Source: Desulfuromonadaceae bacterium (GTDB lineage: Bacteria; Desulfobacterota; Desulfuromonadia; Geobacterales; Pseudopelobacteraceae). From it: a stretch of 64,000 bases of DNA. This document shows positions 55,399 to 64,000 of the stretch, piece by piece. Location: positions 124,001 through 188,000 of the forward strand of contig JAQTQX010000002.1 in assembly GCA_028712075.1 (NCBI GenBank), in the 5' to 3' direction. Below the pieces are notes generated by a model. It had not been told where the DNA came from and ran no database searches. It saw nothing but the letters and a program-made list of their open reading frames with translations. The position numbers were made by a program, and so were the translations under genes. Numbering within the stretch: the stretch's first letter is position 1; every line of letters starts with the position of its first letter.

Positions 55399-56454
55399 TC
55401 ATGCCTGGAAGAGGGCATCCGTGAACTCCTGAGGGTCAAAGTCACGGAGGTCATCAATAGATTCTCCGACACCGATATAGCGCACCGGAAGTGAAAATTC
55501 ATGACTGACCGCCACAACGATGCCCCCCTTGGCCGTGCCATCAAGCTTTGTCAGAGCCAATCCGGTGACTCCGGCAGCCTCCTTGAAAAGGCGCGCCTGG
55601 GAAACGGCATTCTGTCCGGTTGCCGCATCAAGCACCAGCAGCGTTTCGTGCGGTGCCCCCGGTATTTCTCGATCAATAACCCGGCGGATTTTTTTCATCT
55701 CCTCCATCAGATTGACTTTGGTGTGCAGTCGGCCCGCAGTGTCAACAATCAGTATATCAACGTTGCGGGCAACTGCGGCCTTGCAAGCGTCAAAAACAAC
55801 AGCGGACGGGTCGGCCCCCTCTTTGTGCCGTACGACGTCGACTCCGGAGCGGTCGCCCCAGGCGGTCAACTGTTCGGCAGCAGCAGCCCGGAAGGTGTCA
55901 GCGGCCGCAAACAGCACTTTTTTTCCGGAGGCACTGTAGCGGGAAGCAAGTTTGCCGATGGTGGTGGTTTTACCGACACCATTGACGCCAATCACTAACA
56001 GCACAAACGGCTTATGGCTGCCAATGTCGAGCGGGCAGTGGTGCGCGGTCAGGCGTGCCAGAATTTCTTCTTTTAATGCCGCACGCAGCGCCTCGCCGTC
56101 CTTTAACTCATTGCGTCCGAGGCGCTGCTCCAGGGTTCGGATAAGCTCCACAGTTGTCTTGACACCAATATCGGAAGTGATCAAAATTTCTTCCAGTTCC
56201 TCAAAGGTGTCAGCATCAATGGTTTTTTTGCCGAGAACGAGGGCATCTATGCGCCCCACCAAGCCGTCGGCAGTTTTCTTCAGCCCGGACTTCAGTCGCT
56301 CAAAAAAACCGGGCTTTGCGGTCTGCTCCGCTTCCGCATGTTCAGGAACTGCCCCGTCATCTGCTCTCTCTGACGGCGCGGGATCCGACGGCTCACCGCC
56401 GGCAATCTTGTGTATCAACCCTCTGAAAAAACCCTTCTTCTCCTGCTGTTCCAT
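55399..56454 (-). CDS. ftsY: Signal recognition particle receptor FtsY
   Basis: A 351-residue SRP GTPase for membrane protein targeting. N-terminal acidic linker (about residues 20-45), an NG domain with P-loop [39 protein letters not shown] and [12 protein letters not shown]. Start at 56454 (GGGAG upstream) shares a base with the upstream stop (TGATG). It is encoded with smc and a roadblock protein, as in several related genomes. Confidence 0.95.
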   Translation of the reverse strand: MEQQEKKGFFRGLIHKIAGGEPSDPAPSERADDGAVPEHAEAEQTAKPGFFERLKSGLKKTADGLVGRIDALVLGKKTIDADTFEELEEILITSDIGVKTTVELIRTLEQRLGRNELKDGEALRAALKEEILARLTAHHCPLDIGSHKPFVLLVIGVNGVGKTTTIGKLASRYSASGKKVLFAAADTFRAAAAEQLTAWGDRSGVDVVRHKEGADPSAVVFDACKAAVARNVDILIVDTAGRLHTKVNLMEEMKKIRRVIDREIPGAPHETLLVLDAATGQNAVSQARLFKEAAGVTGLALTKLDGTAKGGIVVAVSHEFSLPVRYIGVGESIDDLRDFDPQEFTDALFQA

Positions 56455-56810
56455 CACATCTCCCTTTGCAACTCTATCACTGCCTTTCGAAAACGATGCA
56501 ACGCCACGGCAGTCGGGCAGCTACGCTCAATTGTCATGACCAGGGAATAATCCTGGTCAATGCAGCCGATGATCAGATGGCCTTTGGTAGTCGTTACAAC
56601 AACATCCTCGATTTCCCCGACAAACTCTGTACTCTGCAGAGTCTTGAGATGCGCCAGGATAATCCCCTTGTGGGCAGCGATGAAGCGGATATCGTATGGC
56701 GTACAATGACAGTGTTCAATGACCGCCTCGCCTTCCCAGTCTACCAGAATGGCACCGATGGCATGCGGTACGTCATTGACAAGGTCTTTCAAAATTAATT
56801 CAAATGACAT
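56454..56810 (-). CDS. Roadblock/LC7-domain protein
   Basis: A 118-residue roadblock-type protein: AIGAILVDWEGEAVIEHCH, the long central helix and DVVVTTTKGHLIIGCIDQDYSLVMTI. Such proteins regulate small GTPases or cell polarity in bacteria (MglB-like). It lies between smc and ftsY. Role here is unknown. Confidence 0.8.
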   Translation of the reverse strand: MSFELILKDLVNDVPHAIGAILVDWEGEAVIEHCHCTPYDIRFIAAHKGIILAHLKTLQSTEFVGEIEDVVVTTTKGHLIIGCIDQDYSLVMTIERSCPTAVALHRFRKAVIELQREM

Positions 56811-56827
56811 GGAGTGCCCCCTGAATG

Positions 56828-59800
56828 TTAGTGCAGCCTTACCGACACAACCCGCGACGCTCCCGGTTCTTCCATGGTGATGCCGTAGAGGGTGTCAGCC
56901 ACCTGCATGGTAGCTTTGTTGTGAGTAATTATGATGAATTGCGATACGGCGCTCATTTCCCTGACCATTTCGTTGAAGCGGCCGATATTGGCATCGTCCA
57001 GCGGCGCATCCACCTCATCCAGCAGACAGAATGGGGTCGGCTTGATCAGAAAAATCGAGAATATCAGCGCCACGGCGGTCAGCGCCTTTTCCCCCCCCGA
57101 AAGCAGGGTAACATTCTGCAGCTTCTTGCCGGGGGGCTGGACGATGATATCGATACCGGTCTCCAGCAGATCCGCTTCATCAGTCAGGTGCAGCTCCGCC
57201 CGTCCGCCGCAGAACAGGCGCGGAAAGACCTCCTGGAATTTTGAGTTGACCAGATGGTATGTTTCCAGAAATCGCTGTCGGGTAGTGCGGTTGATCCGTT
57301 GAATCGCCTGCTGCAGACTCTGCAGGGACTCTTCCAGATCATCCTTCTGGCCGCTCAAAAAGGTGAAGCGTTCCTCCATTCCGGCACACTCTTCAATAGC
57401 CATCAGGTTGACTTCTCCCATGTCATCAAGCATCCGCTGCAGTTCGACTTGGCGCATCCGGCACGCCGCTTCATCAAAGGCAGTCGCAGCAAGCTTTGCC
57501 ATTGCGTGAGCCATGGGGATACGACTCCGCTCCAGCAGGGCCTGCTCAAGGTGGTCAGCCTGCATGGTCAGCGTCGAAAAACGCAGGTTGAGTTCAGCCT
57601 GCTGCTGCCGGACAGAGTCGCTTTCTTCGCGATGCTTTTTAAGCTTCCCTTCAAAACTGTTCTGTGTGATGCCGGCTTCTTCAAAACGGCTGCGTATGAC
57701 AGCCATCCTGCTTTCCGACTCCGCCTGCTGGCGGACAAGGAACTGCATTCGCTCTGTCGCTACGGAAATTTCCCCCAAAAGCTGAATCCTCGCATTATCG
57801 CACGATTCACACTCCTGCTGGTTATCAGCCTTGCGCTGGATAGTCTCTTCCATCTTTCGCTCAAGTTCGGATAGAGCGCGCAATCCCGCTTCATGCTGCT
57901 CCTTGATGGTGGCGGTCTGGACCCTGATGGCGGTTACCTGTTCGCGTGCTGCCGCCAGTAGTTCACGGTGCGCATCAAACTCCCCCTTCAAACGGGCGGA
58001 CTCCTGCTCCAAATGCCTGGAAGCGTCACCGGTACTGGCCATCTGCTCCTCGGTCAGCCTCAATTCTGCGTCCAGAAGCGCCTTCTCTTCGCCCATGCCT
58101 TCGGATTCCAGAGATTGGACCTCCAGCCGCTCTGAAACACGAGCGGTTTCATCGACCGACTGCTGCCGATCCTTGAGCATTCCGGCAAGCTTTAGTTCGC
58201 CGCCATGTAGTTCCGTTCCGCAATTTTTGAGAGCCTCGGCCACTTCCTGACTTTGGCGCCGCAGGTCGTCACGCTCCTTGCCAAGCGCTGTAGTCTCGTC
58301 TTCCAGCCGTGCTACCGACAGTTCCAACTCTCTGATCTCACGCTTCTTGTGGATCAATCCTGCACCAATCTGTTCGCCGGAACCGCCGCTGACTACGCCT
58401 CCATCGGTAATCATATTACCTGAGCGGGTAACAAATGTCAGCCCGGGATGCTGGCGAGCCAACCTGAATGCCGCCGCAAAGTCATCCGCAAGCATGACCG
58501 TACTCAACATATTTCTGAGCAGCCCCGCGTGTTGCCCTCCCACCTGCACCAGTTCGAGCAGCGGTACGGCTCCTGTGAGTACCGGGGGGCAAGTGACAAC
58601 ACCGTCAAAAGGAAGCGCAATGCCGGCACGCCCCCCTTTGCTCGTTTTCAGAAATTCGAGTGCTTCTGTCGCATGCCGGTCGTCGGAGCAGAGGATGCAC
58701 TGCAGGCGCTCCGCCAGGGCCGACTCAACTGCCATCTCCAGTTCCGCCGGGGCCTGGATGAGATCCGCCAGCACTCCGCTGAAGCGGGAACGCTGGGAGG
58801 AGTTCTTCATCAGCGTCCGCACCCCCTGGCCGAATCCGGCGAACTGTCCTTCCAGTTCTTTAAGCGAATGCAGACGTGAAGAACTGCGGTTCAATTCGTC
58901 CCGGCGAGACTGCCACCCCTTCTCAATCTCCGGCAGACGACGCGCAAGATCTTCCTCATGGCCATGAAGGACCGAAATGCGAGCCTGTACAATTTCCTGC
59001 CCGCGCTGCTGTGTAGCAATGTCCTTTTCCAGGAGTTCAATGCGTTCGCGCAGCTGTTCACGCCGCTCAACAAGCAGTATCGCCTCGCGGGTATGGCGAT
59101 CCGACCGTTCCTGAACTGCTGCCAGACGCTTTTGGGCATGTTCAAAGCGGCTTTTGAACTGGGCCGCTTCAGCAAGAGCGGTAAACAGCTCACGACGACG
59201 GCCCTCCAGATCACGGTTTAACGTCTCTTCTCTCTGCTCGTGATCACGCAGCGCCTCTTCCGCACGTTCCAGGCCGGCCTGCATTCCAGCAGCATCGACC
59301 GATCCGGTATCTCGGCGGAGTTCCAGCAGACAGCGTTGTTCGCCGCACTCCTTCAAACGCAGTGTCAGCTCTTCCGCTTCGGCTGCTGACCGTGCCAAGC
59401 GGCTCTCCAGGCCAGCCAATTCCCTCTGCTGAAATTCAAGGCTATTGGATGTCGTACTGAACTCATTCCTTATCCGAAACAGCTCCTCCTGGGCGGCAGC
59501 CAGCTGTTTTTCAGTTTCCAGCAGCGATACTCGTGCCTCTTCCGCCCGTGTTTCACCGAGCACAGCTGAGGCAGATACTTCGTGCATGCGGTCATTGAGT
59601 ACCCCAAGCCCTCGTTCAGCCTCCTCTCGCTGGCGCTGGGTTTCACGATAGTCCCGCGCAGTGAAGAGCAGATCAATTTCACGCAGTTCATCGCGATATT
59701 CCCGAAACTTTTCAGCTTTTTTGGCCTGGCGCTGCAGCGCTGTCAGTTGACGCCGGATCTCTCCGAGGACATCGGCAAGTCGGGTCAGATTCTGGCGCGT

Positions 59801-60358
59801 CCCTTCAATTTTTTTGAGGGCCAGTTGTTTGCGTGCCTTGAATTTTGTGACCCCGGCCGCCTCCTCAATGAGGAAACGGCGCTCCTCCGGTCGTGAGTGG
59901 AGAATCTGCCCGATCTTCCCCTGCTCAATGATCGAATAGGCGCGGGTGCCGACTCCGGTGTCCATAAAAAGTTCGGTAATGTCCAGCAGGCGGCAGGGGG
60001 TTTTGTTAAGCAGATATTCACTTTCGCCATCACGGTACAGGCGGCGGGTCAGCTGGATTTCAGCATAATCGAGATATTTGGCGGGAGCGCGACCATCTTC
60101 AGTCGAAAAAACCAGAGACACTTCGGCAATCCCGAGCGGCTTACGTGTTTCACTGCCGGCAAAGATGATATCCTCCATCGCCTTGCCGCGCAGGTTTTTT
60201 GCGGATTGCTCCCCCATGCACCACCGGATGGCATCGACAATGTTGGATTTTCCGCAGCCGTTCGGACCGACCACGCCGGTAACATTCTGCTGGAAGTCCA
60301 GGACAGTTTTCTCAGCGAAGGATTTGAACCCGCTTATTTCAAGCCGTTTGATTTTCAT
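56828..60358 (-). CDS. smc: Chromosome segregation protein SMC
   Basis: A 1176-residue SMC ATPase that condenses and segregates the chromosome. Walker A GVVGPNGCGKSNIVDAIRW is near residue 33, two very long coiled coils flank a hinge at about residues 510-650. The C-terminal head has signature LLSGGEKALTAVAL and Walker B FCLLDEVDAPLDDAN. Start set at the family start MKIKRLEISGF (60358); the open frame extends 21 codons upstream to 60421. It is the first gene of smc-roadblock-ftsY. Confidence 0.96.
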   Translation of the reverse strand: MKIKRLEISGFKSFAEKTVLDFQQNVTGVVGPNGCGKSNIVDAIRWCMGEQSAKNLRGKAMEDIIFAGSETRKPLGIAEVSLVFSTEDGRAPAKYLDYAEIQLTRRLYRDGESEYLLNKTPCRLLDITELFMDTGVGTRAYSIIEQGKIGQILHSRPEERRFLIEEAAGVTKFKARKQLALKKIEGTRQNLTRLADVLGEIRRQLTALQRQAKKAEKFREYRDELREIDLLFTARDYRETQRQREEAERGLGVLNDRMHEVSASAVLGETRAEEARVSLLETEKQLAAAQEELFRIRNEFSTTSNSLEFQQRELAGLESRLARSAAEAEELTLRLKECGEQRCLLELRRDTGSVDAAGMQAGLERAEEALRDHEQREETLNRDLEGRRRELFTALAEAAQFKSRFEHAQKRLAAVQERSDRHTREAILLVERREQLRERIELLEKDIATQQRGQEIVQARISVLHGHEEDLARRLPEIEKGWQSRRDELNRSSSRLHSLKELEGQFAGFGQGVRTLMKNSSQRSRFSGVLADLIQAPAELEMAVESALAERLQCILCSDDRHATEALEFLKTSKGGRAGIALPFDGVVTCPPVLTGAVPLLELVQVGGQHAGLLRNMLSTVMLADDFAAAFRLARQHPGLTFVTRSGNMITDGGVVSGGSGEQIGAGLIHKKREIRELELSVARLEDETTALGKERDDLRRQSQEVAEALKNCGTELHGGELKLAGMLKDRQQSVDETARVSERLEVQSLESEGMGEEKALLDAELRLTEEQMASTGDASRHLEQESARLKGEFDAHRELLAAAREQVTAIRVQTATIKEQHEAGLRALSELERKMEETIQRKADNQQECESCDNARIQLLGEISVATERMQFLVRQQAESESRMAVIRSRFEEAGITQNSFEGKLKKHREESDSVRQQQAELNLRFSTLTMQADHLEQALLERSRIPMAHAMAKLAATAFDEAACRMRQVELQRMLDDMGEVNLMAIEECAGMEERFTFLSGQKDDLEESLQSLQQAIQRINRTTRQRFLETYHLVNSKFQEVFPRLFCGGRAELHLTDEADLLETGIDIIVQPPGKKLQNVTLLSGGEKALTAVALIFSIFLIKPTPFCLLDEVDAPLDDANIGRFNEMVREMSAVSQFIIITHNKATMQVADTLYGITMEEPGASRVVSVRLH

Positions 60359-60646
60359 TGTCGTCTTACCGTTGTGTGAAAACCGGCCAAAGGCTCCTTT
60401 AAGGGTTGAAACAATACCCATTCAAGACCTGTATCGTCAATATATTTCAGGCACAAAGAGTTCCCTGTCTGACTCGAAGTGTATGACGTGCCGGTTCTTG
60501 GAAAAATACTTCAGGATTTTGAGAGGCGGGCAGTGATACGGGATGACCGAAACTGGCTGATTACGATTTCAAGGACAAAAAGAGCTGCTCGCATTAAAAC
60601 TGGTTTATTAGGCCGCCGAAGCGGCAGAAAAAGGCCAGAAAATGAG

Positions 60647-61930
60647 CTATGGGGCGCCTAGAGCGATCACTCTGTTGCGGCCACCGTTTTTGGCCTGGTA
60701 CAGAGCGGCATCTGCCCGGGATATGACCGCTTCAATGCTTTCCTCAGCTTGTAGCTGAGTAACTCCGATGCTGACAGTGATGGATATATCCTGCAAAGCA
60801 GCATTGATGTTAGTCTCGGCTATTGTTACGCGCAGGCGTTCGGCCAACTTGAACGCCTGTTCGAGGTCGGTATCCGGTGACACAATCAGAAATTCTTCTC
60901 CTCCATACCTGCAAACAATGTCGTAGTCTCGCAATGCTTCTAACAATTTGATAGCCAGTTGCTTCAGTACCGCATCGCCGGCATCGTGACCGTATGTGTC
61001 GTTCAGTCGTTTGAAGTGGTCGATATCAAACAGGAGGAATGAAATCGGTGTTTCAGCCCTTTTGGCTCGCTCCCTCTCCTCCTGAATTCTCCGGAATGCC
61101 TCGCGCCGGTTCAACAGACTGGTCAGGTAATCGCGACTCGCCATCTCCCGCAAATGCTGCTCAGCCCGGTTTAGATCGCCGATAAACACTCGTGATATAT
61201 AACGTATAATGGCAAATATCAGCACGACGATAGCGAAGGCAATCAGGACAATATAATATCGATTTTCGTTAATCTGCTTCAACACATCAGTTGCCGGCAG
61301 GCTCACGCTGATGCCACCTCGTATATCACCTTCCTTGTATCCTTGTTGCTCATGGCATTTAAGGCACGGTTTTGTCGTGATCAGAGGGGCCATATATCGG
61401 AAATACACCTGTGCGTCATTCGTTTCAAAGGTAAAATATTCCTTGCTGCCCTGGTTAAATGAATTCAGCGCGGTCTGCTCAAATGGATCAGGCGAGTTGG
61501 TGGGGTTCAGAGGAGTGAGGCTGGTAATTCTAAACCGGAGAACATCTTTTGTGGTAGCCAACTCGGATAATTCACGGGTAATCAGTGCCGGATTTTTCAG
61601 AGTGTAGGCAATTCCGTCTTCATCCGTAATAACAACTTTCAATCCAGGGATCTTCAGCAGATATTGATTTACGACGGTATCAGGCCTGATCTTGACATAG
61701 ACACCACCATGCTTGGCAGCCCACTCCCGAGTGATCACCACCTCTTCGAAAAATGCCTGCGCCTGCTTCAGGAGTTGTTCTCTGATCAAAGTGTTGGAAC
61801 GGTAGCTAAACCCCCAGAAGACGGATAGCACAATCAGGCCGATGATCAGAAAGATACCGGTCAGGTATTTTCTGACGAAATCAGAGCCTTTTGAAGGAAT
61901 TTCTATTGTACTTTCAGCCACATTTTCCAC
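60647..61930 (-). CDS. Diguanylate cyclase with heme-type periplasmic sensor domain
   Basis: A 427-residue membrane signalling protein. A helix (about 20-40) is followed by a periplasmic DUF3365-like domain containing a CxxCH heme motif (PCLKCHEQQGYKEGDIRGG), a second helix, and a GGDEF domain (RYGGEEF) with an RxxD inhibitory site (RDYD) five residues before it. It makes cyclic di-GMP in response to a redox or ligand signal at the heme. The GTG at 61930 has GGAG spaced properly; the GTG at 61942 is an alternative. Confidence 0.85.
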   Translation of the reverse strand: MENVAESTIEIPSKGSDFVRKYLTGIFLIIGLIVLSVFWGFSYRSNTLIREQLLKQAQAFFEEVVITREWAAKHGGVYVKIRPDTVVNQYLLKIPGLKVVITDEDGIAYTLKNPALITRELSELATTKDVLRFRITSLTPLNPTNSPDPFEQTALNSFNQGSKEYFTFETNDAQVYFRYMAPLITTKPCLKCHEQQGYKEGDIRGGISVSLPATDVLKQINENRYYIVLIAFAIVVLIFAIIRYISRVFIGDLNRAEQHLREMASRDYLTSLLNRREAFRRIQEERERAKRAETPISFLLFDIDHFKRLNDTYGHDAGDAVLKQLAIKLLEALRDYDIVCRYGGEEFLIVSPDTDLEQAFKLAERLRVTIAETNINAALQDISITVSIGVTQLQAEESIEAVISRADAALYQAKNGGRNRVIALGAP

Positions 61931-62137
61931 ACTGTGCTCCACAGAAAGCTACCGCAGTCTATGCGTACTTTACCAGAGGTTGACTGAGAGTCAATCTGAG
62001 AACGTGGTTCTGCAGGTGATCGAGAGGATAAGAGCGGAGGGAGCGCATGAGCAAAGGGCTGTTTCCCAATTCCAAATCAAAGCATCTATCTTCGTTGGCC
62101 TGGTTGAAGGTGTGCAGGTATGCGCGTTCGGTCCAGG

Positions 62138-62443
62138 CTACTTGCCGACTGCGGTGAGGAGTTGCTGCAATAGTTGCGGGGCATTTGATTTGATGGATCC
62201 ATTCATAAAATCCATTATTCCAGGGCGGTAGCCGTCATTCAAAATCCTGCTGAACATCTTCGCGCTGGTTTTGCAGACGCAATCGGCCTCTTCTACGGTT
62301 TTACCCTCCTCAATCCGGCAGCTATCAGCGTCCAGCGTCAGAGTTTTTTTGATATCGTCGACTGAGAAGTAGAATGTTGTCGGGATGGTGAAGACCCCTT
62401 TTTGATACTGTTCCTGCATTGCGGTGAAAATTTCTTCCTGCAT
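62138..62443 (-). CDS. SCP-2-like sterol/lipid-transfer domain protein
   Basis: A 101-residue protein resembling the SCP-2 fold: TFYFSVDDIKKTLTLDAD strands, CVCKTSAKMFSRILNDGYRPGIMDFMNGSIKS, and the final helix QLLQQLLTAVG. Bacterial members may bind lipids or act in fatty acid handling; function is unclear. Start at 62443 is set by GAGGAG; a longer frame to 62482 is unsupported. Confidence 0.68.
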   Translation of the reverse strand: MQEEIFTAMQEQYQKGVFTIPTTFYFSVDDIKKTLTLDADSCRIEEGKTVEEADCVCKTSAKMFSRILNDGYRPGIMDFMNGSIKSNAPQLLQQLLTAVGK

Positions 62444-62482
62444 CTGATTTCTCCTCGTACTTGTTAATAGATTTTTAAACAA

Positions 62483-62506
62483 AAGGCGGAGCCGAAGCCC
62501 CGCCTT
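62483..62506 (-). terminator. Terminator after the lipase-like gene
   Basis: On the minus strand, AAGGCGGGGC and GCTCCGCCTT form a hairpin with a TTCG tetraloop, followed by a T-rich stretch. It ends transcription from the lipase-like gene before the SCP-2-like gene. Confidence 0.75.
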
Positions 62507-62530
62507 CCGATTTACACAATGTCTTGCAGC

Positions 62531-64000
62531 CTAGTACCCAAGTATTTTTACTATGGGAGGAAGCAGAATCTCCTGCTCCAACGAAGGAGCGTTGTTCAGG
62601 CTTTTTGCCAATGGGCCTGCTGTCGTAGGATCGATAACCACACCTTTCAGCAGGAAGGCCACCATTTGAGTCTGGGCAAGCAACGTATTTGCCGCCGGGC
62701 TGTTATCGACCAGGAAGCTGTGCGCTATACTGGCTTGGTTGAACTGAAAATACCCTTCCGAAGGAGAAGTGCCTGCCGTACCCTGAGCCCTCGCAAAATC
62801 GGTTTTTGATGTTGGAGCGCCATCAACCACCCCTCCCGTACGAGTGAGCATGAATGGAGCCGGAAGCGTGCCGTCAAGATATTTTAATTGACTAAACCCT
62901 GGCGCCACTGCAAGGGCGGCGGTTGTGTTCAGAATTCCGCGTCCACCCAGAGCATTGCCGAAATAGCGGGTATTGTCATTGGGGATGGATGAGTCGCCAA
63001 CCGCCTCCTGGATTACAAGACGCCCTGAGAGACGGGAGGGCAGACCTGATTGCACAGGAGACGTCATGGTTGCCGGATCAACCGGATCGATAACACTCTG
63101 TGTTACCTGGAAGAAATTGTGGTAAGTCGGTGAGTCCTTCACAATACCTGCGGAGGCCGCCAAACCGGCAACTATGGGGGGACCATAGGTGGGGCTATTC
63201 TGTAGCAGGTAGGCGAGGCGGCCGCCGGGAACACTGAGGAAGCCTTTCATGTCGGTGGCTGCCGGGGTCGCGCCATTGCCGGTATTTCCTGCCAGGTAGT
63301 AAGCTCCGACAATCGAGCCGAGGCTGATGCCGACATATTTTGGCTTGACGGTAGTCCGGTTGGGAGCATCCTCTGCCAATCCGGCAAAACCGCCGTAAGC
63401 CAAGGTTATATCAAGACGATTCAGGTTGAATGCAGCCTGCTGCACATTTGAACGTCCGGCAAGCGGTGCGCCAATTGCCATGAAATCCATCCCCCAATAG
63501 GCCTGACTGTGCGCAATCCCAGTGGCGGGATTTATGGCAGCCAGAGCACCGTGAAGGGGAAGATCTATGGCAACCACTGCATAGCCTGCTTCAGTCAGTT
63601 TGCCGGCAACTTCAGTAACCCGTTCCTTCTTACTGTTGATGCCGTGCTGGAAAATAACCAGCGGCCAGCCCCCAGTCGGAGCGGCACCGGTTGGCACGAT
63701 GTACACAAAAGGAACAGTGGTTGTCGTGTGATAATATCCGGTCAAAGCGCCCGTACCGTCCCGGAACGACTGTGTAACACCGGCCGCAGGATTATAGGCT
63801 GGCATTCCGCCTAGCGAGATGCCAGTTAGATCCATGCTGGCAGCGTTGGCTTTTTTCACAACCGGGTCTATCGAAAGCTGGGCGCTGTTGATGGTCCCCT
63901 TAATTACTTTGCTGACAGTCGTCGGTACTGCTGTTGTTGAACCCGCTTCAGTCCAGAAATCGGCAGCCGTAACGGTGGTTGGTGTTCCAATACTGTTTGC
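62531..64000 (-). CDS. Lipase-like alpha/beta hydrolase (partial, N-terminus outside window)
   Basis: The frame is open to the right edge, so at least 489 codons are visible and the start lies beyond position 64000. It resembles large extracellular lipases (Pla-1/cef type). It has the oxyanion block PLVIFQHGINSKKE, the lid region, and the nucleophile elbow KYVGISLGSIVGAY with the GxSxG serine. Near the end is a candidate catalytic histidine in FNQASIAHSFLV. Likely exported or a lipoprotein, but the signal peptide is not visible. Confidence 0.72.
   Translation of the reverse strand, partial: ANSIGTPTTVTAADFWTEAGSTTAVPTTVSKVIKGTINSAQLSIDPVVKKANAASMDLTGISLGGMPAYNPAAGVTQSFRDGTGALTGYYHTTTTVPFVYIVPTGAAPTGGWPLVIFQHGINSKKERVTEVAGKLTEAGYAVVAIDLPLHGALAAINPATGIAHSQAYWGMDFMAIGAPLAGRSNVQQAAFNLNRLDITLAYGGFAGLAEDAPNRTTVKPKYVGISLGSIVGAYYLAGNTGNGATPAATDMKGFLSVPGGRLAYLLQNSPTYGPPIVAGLAASAGIVKDSPTYHNFFQVTQSVIDPVDPATMTSPVQSGLPSRLSGRLVIQEAVGDSSIPNDNTRYFGNALGGRGILNTTAALAVAPGFSQLKYLDGTLPAPFMLTRTGGVVDGAPTSKTDFARAQGTAGTSPSEGYFQFNQASIAHSFLVDNSPAANTLLAQTQMVAFLLKGVVIDPTTAGPLAKSLNNAPSLEQEILLPPIVKILGY

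Overview
The window looks like a chromosomal segment of a Gram-negative, anaerobic metal-respiring bacterium of the Geobacter group (Desulfuromonadota). The basis is a 12-motif c-type cytochrome, a molybdoenzyme with a Tat leader, the mercury-methylation pair hgcAB, a diguanylate cyclase with a periplasmic CxxCH motif, and housekeeping genes typical of that group (RNase J, RNase Y, zapB-zapA, smc-ftsY). Both window edges cut a gene: kdpB on the left and a lipase-like gene on the right. No transposase, tRNA, rRNA or CRISPR array was seen.

Layout. 1-3.5 kb: end of a kdp potassium-ATPase operon (kdpB', kdpC, kdpD, no kdpE). 3.7-8.7 kb, minus strand: an ArsR-controlled operon with a YraQ/ArsP-type permease, two cation-diffusion proteins, a BFD-type [2Fe-2S] protein, two thioredoxin-fold proteins, a CcdA-type thiol transporter and a lipoprotein. 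8.8-9.8 kb: a junction of two broken genes (LysR regulator and porin). 9.9-11.4 kb: two small exported proteins and a VapBC-type toxin-antitoxin pair. 11.5-14.5 kb, minus strand: arsC-acr3-hgcA-hgcB, in which arsenate reduction and arsenite export genes overlap directly with the mercury-methylation genes. 15.1-19.9 kb: a tight seven-gene operon made of a lipoyl carrier (GcvH-like), two DGC-domain cysteine proteins, an OsmC-family thiol peroxidase candidate, dihydrolipoamide dehydrogenase, lipoyl synthase and lipoate ligase. 21.3-27.5 kb: a complete N-type ATPase operon (atpDCQBEFAG, atpR not seen). 27.5-42.5 kb: an arsenate-respiration island. It runs tatA-moeA-moaA' , PhnD-like sensor, histidine kinase, sigma-54 response regulator, second PhnD-like lipoprotein, multiheme cytochrome, arrA, arrB, TorD-type chaperone, then moaA, MOSC protein, tatA and a moeA remnant. 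42.5-64 kb: mostly housekeeping genes (RNA helicase, pseudouridine synthase, mogA, rRNA methyltransferase, acyltransferase, RNase J, tyrS, RNase Y, fthC, a probable 6S RNA, zapA, zapB, ftsY, smc) plus signalling and lipid genes.

How the genes work together. Arsenic is the common theme of the first two thirds. ArrAB in the periplasm would reduce arsenate with electrons delivered from quinol by the membrane-anchored cytochrome. TatA export genes, the TorD chaperone and molybdenum-cofactor genes mature the enzyme. PhnD-like proteins, kinase and response regulator would sense arsenic oxyanions. ArsC and Acr3 detoxify the cytoplasm, and ArsR-type repressors provide control. The lipoyl/OsmC operon beside arsC-acr3-hgcAB appears to be a self-contained thiol redox pathway (carrier, its lipoylation enzymes, its reductase and a candidate peroxidase). 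It is the strongest candidate for an undescribed system here.

Limits: all assignments come from reading motifs, gene order and start sites by eye. No database search, alignment program or structure prediction was run.
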